Assembly (NCBI RefSeq): GCF_007786475.1
Contig: NZ_VNJJ01000017.1
Span: forward strand, 28,320-92,319
Reading direction: 5' to 3'
DNA: 64,000 nucleotides
DNA from: Cohnella terricola
GTDB taxonomy: Bacteria; Bacillota; Bacilli; Paenibacillales; Paenibacillaceae
Shown piece by piece: positions 1-7,656 of the stretch. Both the position numbers and the translations under genes were made by a program. The notes under the pieces are model-generated. The model worked only from the letters and a program-made list of their open reading frames with translations. It was not told the DNA's origin and ran no database searches. Position 1 is the first letter of the stretch, and each line of letters begins with the position of its first letter.

Positions 1-2
1 CA

Positions 3-956
3 CTGCTGCAGGCTAACAAATCGGGCGGCTGGAAAAAAAAGCTGTCTAAGTTTACACTGCCGCTAATTATGGTATTGATGTGGCTGATCGTCTTTATGTT
101 CGAACCGCGTTTTTTGTCCTTTGAGAACTTATCCAATCTAGGCAGACAAACTTCGATTATTGCGATTGTGGCGATTGCCCAAACGTTCGTTATTATTACC
201 AGAGGGATCGACTTATCGGTTGGCTCGACCGTTGGGTTGGCGAGTATTATCTCTGCCAAGCTATTAGTTGCGGGAATGCCCGTCATACCGACGATTCTGA
301 TCTCCCTACTTGTTGGCGCCGCCGTTGGGATTGTCAATGGCATTATCGTTCACGATGCGAAAATTACGCCGTTCATCGCTACGCTCGGTATGATGACCAT
401 ATTACGGGGAGCGACGTTGCTTCAGAGCGAAGGCAAGTTGATCAGCAACGTACCGAAAAGCATATCCAAAATCTCTGAGTCGTCCTTTCTTGGCATACCT
501 GTACTCCTGTACTTCCTTCTATTCATTGCGATCATTGCTGCGATCATCATTAAGTATACGGTCTTCGGAAGAAATCTGTTCGCGATTGGCAGCAGCGAAG
601 ACTCCGCTCGGCTGTCGGGCGTGAATGTGCGGGCAACGACATATGGGGCGTATATGGTTTCAGGTCTTCTATCTGCGGTTGCCGGCTTTTTGCTAACCGC
701 CCGATTGGCAAGTGGCATCCCGACAGCCGGTACAGGCTACGAATTGGATGCAATCGCCTCCGCCGTCATTGGGGGAGCTAGCTTGTTCGGCGCGCAGGGC
801 AGCATAATCGGCACTGTCATCGGTTCGTTTATTATGACGACGCTGCGCAATGCGGGGAATTTGCTTGGCATCGAGGCATTCTGGCTGCAGATTGCCGTTG
901 GCACGCTTCTTATTATCGTTGTATTCTTCGATCAACTTCGTAAACGGGTGAAATAA
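3..956 (+). CDS. ABC transporter permease, ribose/monosaccharide (RbsC-like) family, 5' end outside window
   Basis: Integral membrane subunit of a CUT2-type sugar importer. The reading frame is open from base 3, so the gene starts to the left of the window and the ATG at 69 is probably internal. Counting from that ATG, the family signature TRGIDLSVGS lies at residues 44-53 and a glycine-rich GGASLFGAQGS loop sits near residue 235. About eight hydrophobic segments are visible and the C-terminus is short and basic. The partner ATPase and binding protein should lie upstream. The next two genes (dehydrogenase-like, aldo/keto reductase) suggest uptake and catabolism of a sugar or cyclitol, but the substrate cannot be read from the sequence. 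Confidence 0.9.
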   Translation: MLQANKSGGWKKKLSKFTLPLIMVLMWLIVFMFEPRFLSFENLSNLGRQTSIIAIVAIAQTFVIITRGIDLSVGSTVGLASIISAKLLVAGMPVIPTILISLLVGAAVGIVNGIIVHDAKITPFIATLGMMTILRGATLLQSEGKLISNVPKSISKISESSFLGIPVLLYFLLFIAIIAAIIIKYTVFGRNLFAIGSSEDSARLSGVNVRATTYGAYMVSGLLSAVAGFLLTARLASGIPTAGTGYELDAIASAVIGGASLFGAQGSIIGTVIGSFIMTTLRNAGNLLGIEAFWLQIAVGTLLIIVVFFDQLRKRVK

Positions 957-1012
957 TCGATAGATCGTTTTCAAGCATGAACGTTAGCTGTCAAAAAGGT
1001 GGAGAAGAGAAC

Positions 1013-1954
1013 ATGAGAAAGATAATGGAAAAAGCCATACAGCCGACGTTTTATTTTATCGGTGTGACGACCGGACAATCCGCGATTATGGATATTTTTC
1101 CGAGGTGGGCGGAAGCGCTTGGGCTTGAAAAAGCTGTCATCAAAGGCATCGATATCGAATTAGACTCAGCGCCGGAAATCTACAGGGAAGTCGTTCAATT
1201 TATTAAAAACGATGAACTTTCCCTGGGAGCGCTCGTCACGACGCATAAGCTGAAAGTTTATGAAGCGGCGCACGATCTGTTCGATTATCTGGATCCCTAC
1301 GCGAAGGCATTCGGCGAAATGTCGAGCATATCGAAAAGGGACGGTAGGCTGGAGGGATATGCCAAGGACCCGATCTCCAGCGGATTGGCGATGGAGGACT
1401 TTATCCCGAATCAATATTGGAGCAGGCATCATGGCGAGGCGTTTATTATGGGTGCAGGTGGTAGCGCCATTGCCATCGCATCCTACTTGATCAAGGAGAT
1501 CCACGGAGCGAACAAACCGTCGAAAATTTTCGTCAGCGACCGAAATCGGGAACGATTGAATCATATGTCCCAAATGATAGGAGCCATCAATCACGCCAAT
1601 GTGGCGTTCGAATATAGGCTAGCGGAAAACGAAGGGGATAATGACTTGATCTTAAGCGGATTGCGTCCTCACTCGCTTGCGATCAACGCGACGGGTCTTG
1701 GCAAAGACAGGCCGGGCTCGCCGGTAACGAAAGCTGCTGTATTCCCGCTCGACTGTCTCGTCTGGGAGTTGAACTATCGGGGAGATTTGCTGTTCATGGA
1801 ACAAGCGCAGCAGCAAAAAGAAGAGCGCAATCTGCGCATTCACGACGGATGGATTTACTTTATTCATGGTTGGACTCAAGTCATCGCTGAAGTATTTCAT
1901 ATTTCGATCGATCCGAAGAAGATCATACGGTTATCGGAGATTGCTTTGAAATGA
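1013..1954 (+). CDS. Shikimate dehydrogenase-like NAD(P)-binding protein
   Basis: 313 aa with an AroE-like two-domain layout. VTTHK (75-79) sits where shikimate dehydrogenases carry their substrate-binding VTxPxK motif, and a dinucleotide-binding GAGGSAIAIA starts near residue 146. I start it at 1013 because GGTGGAG lies just upstream of that ATG; the frame is open further left, to 977. It follows the permease by 56 bp and precedes an aldo/keto reductase, so it probably belongs to a sugar or cyclitol catabolic operon rather than aromatic amino-acid synthesis. The motif departs from true AroE (no NVTxPxK), which argues for another polyol or keto-acid substrate. The substrate assignment is inference. 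Confidence 0.75.
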   Translation: MRKIMEKAIQPTFYFIGVTTGQSAIMDIFPRWAEALGLEKAVIKGIDIELDSAPEIYREVVQFIKNDELSLGALVTTHKLKVYEAAHDLFDYLDPYAKAFGEMSSISKRDGRLEGYAKDPISSGLAMEDFIPNQYWSRHHGEAFIMGAGGSAIAIASYLIKEIHGANKPSKIFVSDRNRERLNHMSQMIGAINHANVAFEYRLAENEGDNDLILSGLRPHSLAINATGLGKDRPGSPVTKAAVFPLDCLVWELNYRGDLLFMEQAQQQKEERNLRIHDGWIYFIHGWTQVIAEVFHISIDPKKIIRLSEIALK

Positions 1955-1991
1955 GACAAATTGAATGATGTAGCTTGGAGGGAAAAACGTT

Positions 1992-2987
1992 ATGCGTTAT
2001 AGGCAGGTTGCTTCGATGGATTTAAAGTTTTCGGAAGTCGGACTAGGGTGTTGGGCCTTTTCCGGGGACTCTGTCTGGGACGGTTACGACAAACGCTCAT
2101 CGATTGCGACAATCCACGAGGCGCTTGATGCGGGCATTCAGTTTTTTGATGTGGCGCCGATCTACGGCTTCGGACAGGCGGAGAGGGTGCTCGGGGAAGC
2201 ATTGGCCGGAAGGAGCAGGGACTCAGTCGTTATCGCTTCCAAGTGCGGGCTTGTCTGGGACGATGCGAAACGGGACCGGATCGATCTGTCTGGAGCCAGC
2301 ATTCGAGATGAAATCGAGGCTAGTCTCTGCAGGCTGCAAACCGACTATATCGATCTGTATCAGATGCATTGGCCGGATCCATTAACGCCGATCGAAGAAA
2401 CGATGGATATGTTAGTGCAGCTTAAGGAACAAGGGAAAATACGATATATTGGCGCTTCAAATTACAGCATTTCCTTGAATGAAGAAGCGAATCGGTATGG
2501 CCCCATTGCTTCGCAGCAAAGTTTATACAATATGATCGAACGCAATCCTTCCACTTATCACGCCATATCGCTAACTTATCGGACGGAAGCGGAAATATTG
2601 CCGTATTGTAAAGAGCATGGGCAGGCATTTTTCCCGTATAGTCCTTTATTCCAGGGTCTGCTCTCGGGAAGGTTTGAACCGGAAGGGAATTTCAGTGAGC
2701 AGGATGTTCGGAATAACAACCCTAAGCTACGGGGAGATCGGTTTACGCAATACTACAAGCTGATTGAAAGCTTGACGCGTTATAGTGCAGAGTCGATCGG
2801 CAGACCCATGAATGAAGTGGCGATTAACTGGCTGCTGCATCGGAACGAGGTAACGTCGGTCATTTGCGGCGCACAAACGCCCGAACAAATCCGCGCGAAC
2901 GCGAAGGCATCCGAATGGCGGTTAACTGATCAGCAGTTTGCGCATTTGAACGATATTGTGGAACTGAGATCGGATTTGGAACATTAA
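1992..2987 (+). CDS. Aldo/keto reductase
   Basis: 331-aa (beta/alpha)8-barrel NADPH-dependent oxidoreductase. The family tetrad is visible: Asp53 and Tyr58 in FFDVAPIYGFG, Lys84 in IASKCG, and His126 in DLYQMHWPD. The C-terminal region (VICGAQTPEQIRANAKASEW) is the usual NADP-binding end. A GGAGGG site lies just upstream. It is the last gene of the left operon and is followed by a terminator at 3036. Likely role: reduction of, or oxidation to, a sugar-derived carbonyl taken up by the upstream transporter (inference). Confidence 0.93.
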   Translation: MRYRQVASMDLKFSEVGLGCWAFSGDSVWDGYDKRSSIATIHEALDAGIQFFDVAPIYGFGQAERVLGEALAGRSRDSVVIASKCGLVWDDAKRDRIDLSGASIRDEIEASLCRLQTDYIDLYQMHWPDPLTPIEETMDMLVQLKEQGKIRYIGASNYSISLNEEANRYGPIASQQSLYNMIERNPSTYHAISLTYRTEAEILPYCKEHGQAFFPYSPLFQGLLSGRFEPEGNFSEQDVRNNNPKLRGDRFTQYYKLIESLTRYSAESIGRPMNEVAINWLLHRNEVTSVICGAQTPEQIRANAKASEWRLTDQQFAHLNDIVELRSDLEH

Positions 2988-3035
2988 TGTAAAGGATGCC
3001 ATTGATACATATATTATCGTGGCGATAAAGAATCG

Positions 3036-3079
3036 CGAGGCTTTTCTTATCTAAATGATAGGGGATGGCCTCTTTTTTT
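3036..3079 (+). terminator. Rho-independent terminator after the aldo/keto reductase
   Basis: GAGGC at 3037-3041 pairs with GCCTC at 3068-3072, with an inner TTATC/GATAG pairing, followed by a run of seven T. It closes the chromosomal operon just before the cassette-like region begins. Confidence 0.7.
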
Positions 3080-3121
3080 GTTTTCCAAATGTTGGGGCAT
3101 TTTGATAAAATGAGAGGGTGA
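3076..3121 (+). other. Conserved block at left edge of array 1
   Basis: About 45 nt directly after the terminator that closely match 29394-29440, the corresponding position at the left edge of the second array. Shared pieces are TTTTTGTTT, then a variable stretch, AATGTT or GATGTT, TTTG(A/G)TAAAATG, and a G-rich (A/G)GGGTG end. The TAAAAT could be a -10 box, but I see no good -35 at 17 bp. The position corresponds to where attI and the cassette promoter lie in known integrons. That role is inference. From here to the first gene (3340) nothing else is recognisable except the half-site at 3262. Confidence 0.35.
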
Positions 3122-3261
3122 GGGTATTCCAAAGTGCAAAAAATAAAGGATGGAGCAAAGATGAAGGTGCGTTATCCATTATAGGAGGATTTATATATAT
3201 TTATATGAATTCTAAAATTAAAGAAGAAGCGGATTCGACGACTAAGTGGGATTGATGATGT

Positions 3262-3283
3262 CGTGAATGTAAGAACGTTATAG
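3262..3283 (+). repeat. attC-like right half-site (L'-R')
   Basis: CGTGAA at 3262-3267 and GTTATAG at 3277-3283, preceding the first cassette-type gene. No matching left half (TAAC...TTCACG) is visible upstream, so this is the left border of the array. Confidence 0.55.
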
Positions 3284-3339
3284 AAAATCAACGGATAGCA
3301 ATAAAGACAAAAAAAACAAATAAAGAAAGAGTTGGTTCT

Positions 3340-3798
3340 GTGAGGATAGTTGAACTCAATGAAAAGAAGCTAGTAGGAATAAGAGTCGTTTGTCCTGGTG
3401 ATCAATATGTCAATGAAATCCCAAAGGCGTCTTTTAAACTTAAGGAACGACTAAACGAGATAAATGACGTTGTAAACCCAACAAGACTTGTTGGGGCATT
3501 TGTTGTTGGTGATTTCTCCGAAGAAGAGGATGGTTACTGGGTATGTATTGAGGTAAAAGAGATTAATAAAGTTCCTGAAGGAATGGTTTATTTAGTAGTT
3601 CCTAAACAAAAGTATGCAGTTATAAGGCATAAGGGACCCAATCATGAAATCAGAAACACGTATGAAAAGCTACATAAATGGATAAAAGAAAATAAATTTG
3701 AAAGATTACAAAGATCCTGGCATTTGGAAATTTCTGATGAATGGGGACATATGGAAAAAGTCGATATTGAAATAGACTTGTATGACACAATTATTTAG
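3340..3798 (+). CDS. GyrI-like effector-binding domain protein
   Basis: 152 aa, GTG start, single-domain protein of the GyrI/AraC effector-binding superfamily. The pattern fits: an N-terminal strand with LVGIRVVCPG, a middle strand with YWVCIEVKEI, VPEGMVYLVVPKQKYAVIRHKGP typical of the GyrI fold, and a C-terminal LEISDEW...VDIEIDLY. It has no helix-turn-helix, so it is a stand-alone small-molecule binder or hydrolase-like protein rather than a regulator. First gene of array 1, followed by a complete attC-like site; the next gene has the same fold. The ligand is unknown. Confidence 0.75.
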   Translation: MRIVELNEKKLVGIRVVCPGDQYVNEIPKASFKLKERLNEINDVVNPTRLVGAFVVGDFSEEEDGYWVCIEVKEINKVPEGMVYLVVPKQKYAVIRHKGPNHEIRNTYEKLHKWIKENKFERLQRSWHLEISDEWGHMEKVDIEIDLYDTII

Positions 3799-3831
3799 AA
3801 TCTGAGAGTTTTTCTGAGTGGTTTTGACATT

Positions 3832-3895
3832 CTATAACACTATATTCACACATTGGGGCATTCGGTGGGACATCGTGAACACATGAACGTTAGCT
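3832..3895 (+). repeat. attC-like site, complete, 64 bp
   Basis: R''-like CTATAAC 3832-3838, L'' TTCACA 3845-3850, L' CGTGAAC 3874-3880, R' GTTAGCT 3889-3895. TAAC pairs with GTTA, and TTCAC with GTGAA. It sits between the stop of the 3340 gene and the start of the 3935 gene. Confidence 0.7.
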
Positions 3896-3934
3896 GAAAC
3901 AATGGCATGAGATTAATCAACAAATAGGGGAGAG

Positions 3935-4399
3935 ATGATGATGCAGATTTCACAAATTGAAATTGTTACGTTAGAAGCGAAGTATTTTATCGGAGTTCCG
4001 GTGACCAATGTATTCCAAAAATTTGATTCAGAAAGAATGAAAGAAGCAAACCAACTTTTTCTTGAAAGGAAAAATGAAATTAAAGGGATTATTAATGAAC
4101 AAGAATATGTTTGCCCTCATTTTGCTAACGATATACTGTTCACATATATTTACTGCATGGAAGTAGAAGGGATTGGTGATGTTCCCAAAGGAATGATTGG
4201 ATTTGAAGTGCCTCGTCAAAGATACATCAAGGTAAGATCATCGGATCAAGATCCATATGCAATTAGCCAGGAATACTTAAAAGAAAAAGGTATTGAAAAC
4301 AATATCAAATCTTTAGCATTAGAAGTATTTAGATTTGGAGAAGAACAACACTTCAACAATGCGGATATTTACATACCAATAGTAGAAACAAAAATATAA
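3935..4399 (+). CDS. GyrI-like effector-binding domain protein
   Basis: 154 aa, again the GyrI-like ligand-binding fold without a DNA-binding domain. Visible are TLEAKYFIGVPV near the N-terminus, FTYIYCMEVEGIGDVPKGM in the middle, and FEVPRQRYIKVRSS as the strand that follows VPxGM in this family. The C-terminus has LALEVFRFGEE and ADIYIPIV, the usual acidic closing strands. GGGGAGAG precedes the start. It is bounded by attC-like sites on both sides, so it forms a classic one-gene unit. It resembles but does not duplicate the preceding gene. Confidence 0.72.
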   Translation: MMMQISQIEIVTLEAKYFIGVPVTNVFQKFDSERMKEANQLFLERKNEIKGIINEQEYVCPHFANDILFTYIYCMEVEGIGDVPKGMIGFEVPRQRYIKVRSSDQDPYAISQEYLKEKGIENNIKSLALEVFRFGEEQHFNNADIYIPIVETKI

Positions 4400-4423
4400 G
4401 TTGCTCAGGAATGCAGTTATTCT

Positions 4424-4499
4424 AGCTATCACCGTATTCACTCATCGTAGCCTTTCGGGTTTAAGGTGGTGAAACGTCGTGAACACATGAATGTTATCC
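4424..4499 (+). repeat. attC-like site, degenerate R''
   Basis: GCTATCACC replaces the usual CTAACACC at the R'' position; L'' TTCAC 4437-4441, L' CGTGAAC 4478-4484, R' GTTATCC 4493-4499. The outer halves still pair through TTCAC/GTGAA. Confidence 0.6.
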
Positions 4500-4535
4500 G
4501 AATTCTAAGCGATGGAATTAGCGAGGTGAATGGTT

Positions 4536-5192
4536 ATGCCAACGACAAACCATTTGTTCAAAAGTGATATTCAAGAAATGGGGTATAAGCTGTTTTTGCC
4601 TAATGGTTATGTAGGAAATAAAAATGAATTTTTCCCCTTGATTCTCTTTTTACATGGAATTAAGAGACGCGGAAATGATCTTAGTTTATTGGATGGCTAT
4701 GGATTAATGCAAATTGCAGAACAAGACCCTGGATTCAATTACATAGTTATAACACCGCAATGTCCTATTAATACGTTTTGGCCAGAAAATCATTTAATTC
4801 TTGTTGAATTAGTAAATAGACTTATTAGAGAGTATAGAGTAGATCAAAGTCGAATTTACTTAACCGGATTCAGTATGGGTGGTAATGGCGTATGGGATCT
4901 TGCGGCAAAGACGAGAGGTTTATTTGCTGCCGCTGTACCAATAGCAGGATGGTATGAGAGCAATGAAGCACAAAATTTAACTCACATTCCTATTTGGGTA
5001 TTTCATGGAGAAAAGGACGATGTTGTTCCAGTATCTTATTCAGAATCTATGGTCAATGCGATAAAGAGAATTGATGGTGATATCAAGTTTACTCGGTACT
5101 CTGATTTTGATCACAGTCACAATGTAATGAAAGAAACGTTTACAAATCCGGAACTATACAGTTGGTTAGAGATGAATAAAAAGACTGATTGA
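4536..5192 (+). CDS. Alpha/beta hydrolase (carboxylesterase/dienelactone hydrolase type)
   Basis: 218 aa if started at the ATG at 4536, which has GAGG at a better distance than the in-frame ATG at 4530. The oxyanion segment LFLHG is at 37-41 and the nucleophile elbow GFSMGG has Ser113. The acid is Asp161 or Asp162 in HGEKDDVVP, and the base is His193 or His195 in DFDHSH. It has no signal peptide, so it is cytosolic. The length fits single-domain phospholipase/carboxylesterase-like esterases. It lies between two attC-like sites. The substrate is unknown. Confidence 0.88.
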   Translation: MPTTNHLFKSDIQEMGYKLFLPNGYVGNKNEFFPLILFLHGIKRRGNDLSLLDGYGLMQIAEQDPGFNYIVITPQCPINTFWPENHLILVELVNRLIREYRVDQSRIYLTGFSMGGNGVWDLAAKTRGLFAAAVPIAGWYESNEAQNLTHIPIWVFHGEKDDVVPVSYSESMVNAIKRIDGDIKFTRYSDFDHSHNVMKETFTNPELYSWLEMNKKTD

Positions 5193-5219
5193 AAGTAACT
5201 CGAGGGATTCATAGGTTTC

Positions 5220-5359
5220 GGATAACAACGTGTTCTCGCATCGGGGCTACGTCGGATGTGCGATCAATAATCATGGAAAAAGCTCAGACAACACACGACC
5301 CAGCCTAAGATAGGAGTTATCTAGGGCTGGGTCGCGTCGTGAATACAAGAACGTTAGGT
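5220..5359 (+). repeat. attC-like site, complete, 140 bp, type II with internal hairpin
   Basis: TAAC 5223-5226, L'' TTCTCG 5233-5238, L' CGTGAAT 5338-5344, R' GTTAGGT 5353-5359, which fits the integron core GTTRRRY exactly. Between the arms is an inner hairpin in which ACACGACCCAGCCTAAGATA pairs with its complement across a short loop. No T-run follows, so it is not a terminator. Confidence 0.75.
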
Positions 5360-5397
5360 GAATACCAATAGAGCTGATAAAGACAGGAGAATAATTC

Positions 5398-5862
5398 GTG
5401 AATAATTTAACCTGGATTAGTTCAATTCAACACCTCGATTCATTTATTTCAGTAGCAAAAGATTCTTCAAAATTAAGAACAACTAAGTTGCCTAAAGTTA
5501 GAGCACTTTTTTCATTCGTGCCCATTGTGTACTTTTCAAGAGGCATATTAAATGTTGAAGAAAGAAGTATTCTCTATAATGCAAATAAGCCTCAAAACGG
5601 TTTTTTTAAAGGCTACTATAACTTACAGAACGATCTACATTTTGAAATCGATTTTAATGAGATAACATCAATTGAACGCTATAAACATCCAAACTCTATT
5701 AACGATTACTTTAATACTAATTGGATAAGAATTAAAACGTCAAAAGAAATTCTTAATGGCGATTTCTTAGTAGCACAACATGGAACAGGACCAACAATGA
5801 AACAAGTTAATGAGGGATCAGATAGAATTTACAAAGAAATTTTGAGTCGAGTTAATCGATGA
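5398..5862 (+). CDS. Hypothetical protein, cassette-borne
   Basis: 154 aa, GTG start after AGGAGAATAATTC. I do not recognise the family. The protein is soluble-looking with mixed strands. It has a hydrophobic stretch ALFSFVPIVYFSRGIL (about residues 38-53) and a DLHFEIDFNEITSIERY segment typical of a PH-like or SHOCT-type beta domain, and ends in charged helix (GSDRIYKEILSRV). It is flanked by an exact GTTRRRY site upstream and an exact RYYYAAC half-site downstream, so it is a complete one-gene unit. No function is assigned. Confidence 0.7.
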   Translation: MNNLTWISSIQHLDSFISVAKDSSKLRTTKLPKVRALFSFVPIVYFSRGILNVEERSILYNANKPQNGFFKGYYNLQNDLHFEIDFNEITSIERYKHPNSINDYFNTNWIRIKTSKEILNGDFLVAQHGTGPTMKQVNEGSDRIYKEILSRVNR

Positions 5863-5875
5863 AAATTGGTATTTC

Positions 5876-5985
5876 ACCTAACACAATGCTCATGCTTCGG
5901 GCTATTTGGCCCTCGGTCCGGCAGGAGTCAGATGTGATTTCTAAGAAGTAATTGGCAGTAGCAGAGAAGCGGAATCAGCCGAACA
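5876..5985 (+). repeat. attC-like left half-site with central segment; right half lost
   Basis: ACCTAAC at 5876-5882 matches RYYYAAC exactly. It continues into a central segment shared with later sites (CCCTCGGTCCGGCAG, then GAGAAGCGGAATCAGCCGAA). CGTGAA and GTTA are missing before the next gene. Confidence 0.55.
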
Positions 5986-6009
5986 CATAGGGGAGCGAGA
6001 GTAGATCCA

Positions 6010-6444
6010 ATGAAGATGGGAAAAACTATTAATCTACTTCTATTAGTAATTGTATTTTGTTTAAGTGGATGTAATAAAAGCCCCGATTATTTAATTGAGG
6101 AAGTAAACATTCAAGAAATAAATAAAGACGCTCAAACTTTTGTAAAGAATATCCAGGATAGTACAGGACTTTTCTTATTTTCGCCAGTTAATAAAGATCA
6201 ATATTTGATTGTGAAATATTCAAGTGTCCTGCAGGGAGAAGAAGCAAAATTTCTAAATTCTATCTCGTCTGAGATAGCTGATCGTAAACTGATTATTAAT
6301 ATTGAAGAGCTGGGGACTAACAATTACGATGATAATAGATTACGGGGAATTAGAATATTTAAAATCGGGAGAATTAAAGAATTCGATAAAATACAGATTT
6401 TTAAAAATGGGGAAGAAAGAAAAATTGATTCAGTGGGTGGATAA
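6010..6444 (+). CDS. Small lipoprotein, unknown function
   Basis: 144 aa. The N-terminus is a lipoprotein signal peptide: KMGK, a hydrophobic core, then lipobox CLSGC with Cys21 as the lipidation site. The mature part is hydrophilic, with VKYSSVLQGEEAKFLNSIS and GIRIFKIGRI segments. It should be anchored on the outer face of the membrane. I know no family for it. The downstream junction keeps only a decayed left half-site. Confidence 0.72.
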   Translation: MKMGKTINLLLLVIVFCLSGCNKSPDYLIEEVNIQEINKDAQTFVKNIQDSTGLFLFSPVNKDQYLIVKYSSVLQGEEAKFLNSISSEIADRKLIINIEELGTNNYDDNRLRGIRIFKIGRIKEFDKIQIFKNGEERKIDSVGG

Positions 6445-6462
6445 TGAGGGTCCTGAATTTCT

Positions 6463-6512
6463 GATGTCACCATACTCACGCTTTGGCAGACAAGCTGCTT
6501 CGGCGCGAAGTT
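6463..6512 (+). repeat. Decayed attC-like left half
   Basis: GATGTCACCATACTCACGC resembles the common CTAACACCATATTCACGC with the core mutated. It is followed by GCTTCGGC loop-like sequence, and no right half follows. Confidence 0.35.
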
Positions 6513-6585
6513 AGAAAGAGACTTCGAAGAGGCATATATAGGTTTGGTTTGAAACTACTAAAACATATCTGGAGTAGGTGCCTTC

Positions 6586-7395
6586 ATGGAAAAGAAGTCT
6601 GTAAATAGATCAAGTATTATTGGCGCTTGCGAAGTTGGCATCGCTATTTCAGAAGACGTGGATAAGAATGTTATTCATAAGACAAACAGCTTCTATTGGG
6701 ATACAAAAGGCAATGACTTCTTAAGAGCAATCGTACTTCCTTATTATGGAGCGTTTGTCTCAGAAGAAAAATACAAGCTCTTTGGTGATATTTCAGGGAA
6801 AAAGTTATTGGAGATAGGCTGTGGCAACGGTCAATCCTTGCAATATCAAGCGGAGCGCAACGCATCTGAACTATGGGCTATTGATATTTCAGAAAAACAA
6901 ATCGAAAAGGCAGCGCAGCATTTGGAGTCATCCGGTGTTTCGGCAAAGTTGATCTGTTCACCCATGGAAGAAGAATGCGGCATACCGGAGGATTACTTTG
7001 ACTATGTTTATTCGATTTATGCCATCGGTTGGACAACCAATCTTGAGGGTACTTTTTGCCGGATCGCTTCTTACCTTAAAAAAGACGGTGTATTTATCTT
7101 CAGTTGGTCTCATCCTATACACAGATGTGTTACTGAAGATAATGGTAGGTTTGTTTTTAAGAAGAGTTATTTCGATGAAGCTTGGTATCCGGTAGCTGTT
7201 GAAGGTGAACTATTATTAGCGGACCGTAAGCTATCAACCTATGTGAACGCATTGGCGAAAGCGGGATTTGTAGTAGAGCAAATGATTGAGCAGACTGATG
7301 ATGAGATTATTCAATCGAGTGAAGATGATGGTGATATGGCAAAGAGAGCAAAGATGTTTCCTGTAACTTTCGTGATTAAGGCAAGAAAACTATAA
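6586..7395 (+). CDS. Class I SAM-dependent methyltransferase
   Basis: 269 aa with a Rossmann-fold methyltransferase core. Motif I LLEIGCGNGQ is at about residues 74-83, the acidic ribose contact is in LWAIDISEKQ near residue 100, and motif III-like DYVYSIYAIGWT and DGVFIFSWSHP follow. The N-terminal DTKGNDFLRAIVLPYYG is typical of the UbiE/Coq5-like methyltransferase_11 group. There is no transmembrane segment. The acceptor is unknown. It is slightly less AT-rich than its neighbours, and the upstream junction has lost its right half-site. Confidence 0.9.
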   Translation: MEKKSVNRSSIIGACEVGIAISEDVDKNVIHKTNSFYWDTKGNDFLRAIVLPYYGAFVSEEKYKLFGDISGKKLLEIGCGNGQSLQYQAERNASELWAIDISEKQIEKAAQHLESSGVSAKLICSPMEEECGIPEDYFDYVYSIYAIGWTTNLEGTFCRIASYLKKDGVFIFSWSHPIHRCVTEDNGRFVFKKSYFDEAWYPVAVEGELLLADRKLSTYVNALAKAGFVVEQMIEQTDDEIIQSSEDDGDMAKRAKMFPVTFVIKARKL

Positions 7396-7448
7396 ATCTG
7401 ATGTCAAAGCGCAATTTAGATAAAGATCTTTAGATGAATCGAGGAAGG

Positions 7449-7623
7449 CATTAACACCATATTCACGCATCGGGGCGTTGCCCCTCGGTCCGGACAGAAG
7501 TTGGAGAAGATTCGAATAAAGCGAACTCAGATACAGGGAAGCGGAAACGGCCGGACGCATCGATCTTCCTAAGATATAAGTTGTCTTAAGAAGAACGACG
7601 TCGTGAATACAAGAACGTTAGAT
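7449..7623 (+). repeat. attC-like site, complete, 175 bp, type I long form
   Basis: CATTAAC 7449-7455, L'' TTCACG 7462-7467, L' CGTGAA 7602-7607, R' GTTAGAT 7617-7623 (exact GTTRRRY). The centre carries the type I segment CGAACTCAGATACAGGGAAG, also found near 12250 and, in variant form, at 16798. Confidence 0.75.
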
Positions 7624-7656
7624 GAAATTACCGAAAAAACAGAAAGGAATAAAAAC

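Noticed and set aside
3205..3255. 17-codon ORF (MNSKIKEEADSTTKWD) in the left border region
   Set aside because: The ribosome site is too far away and no homology is recognised; probably chance.
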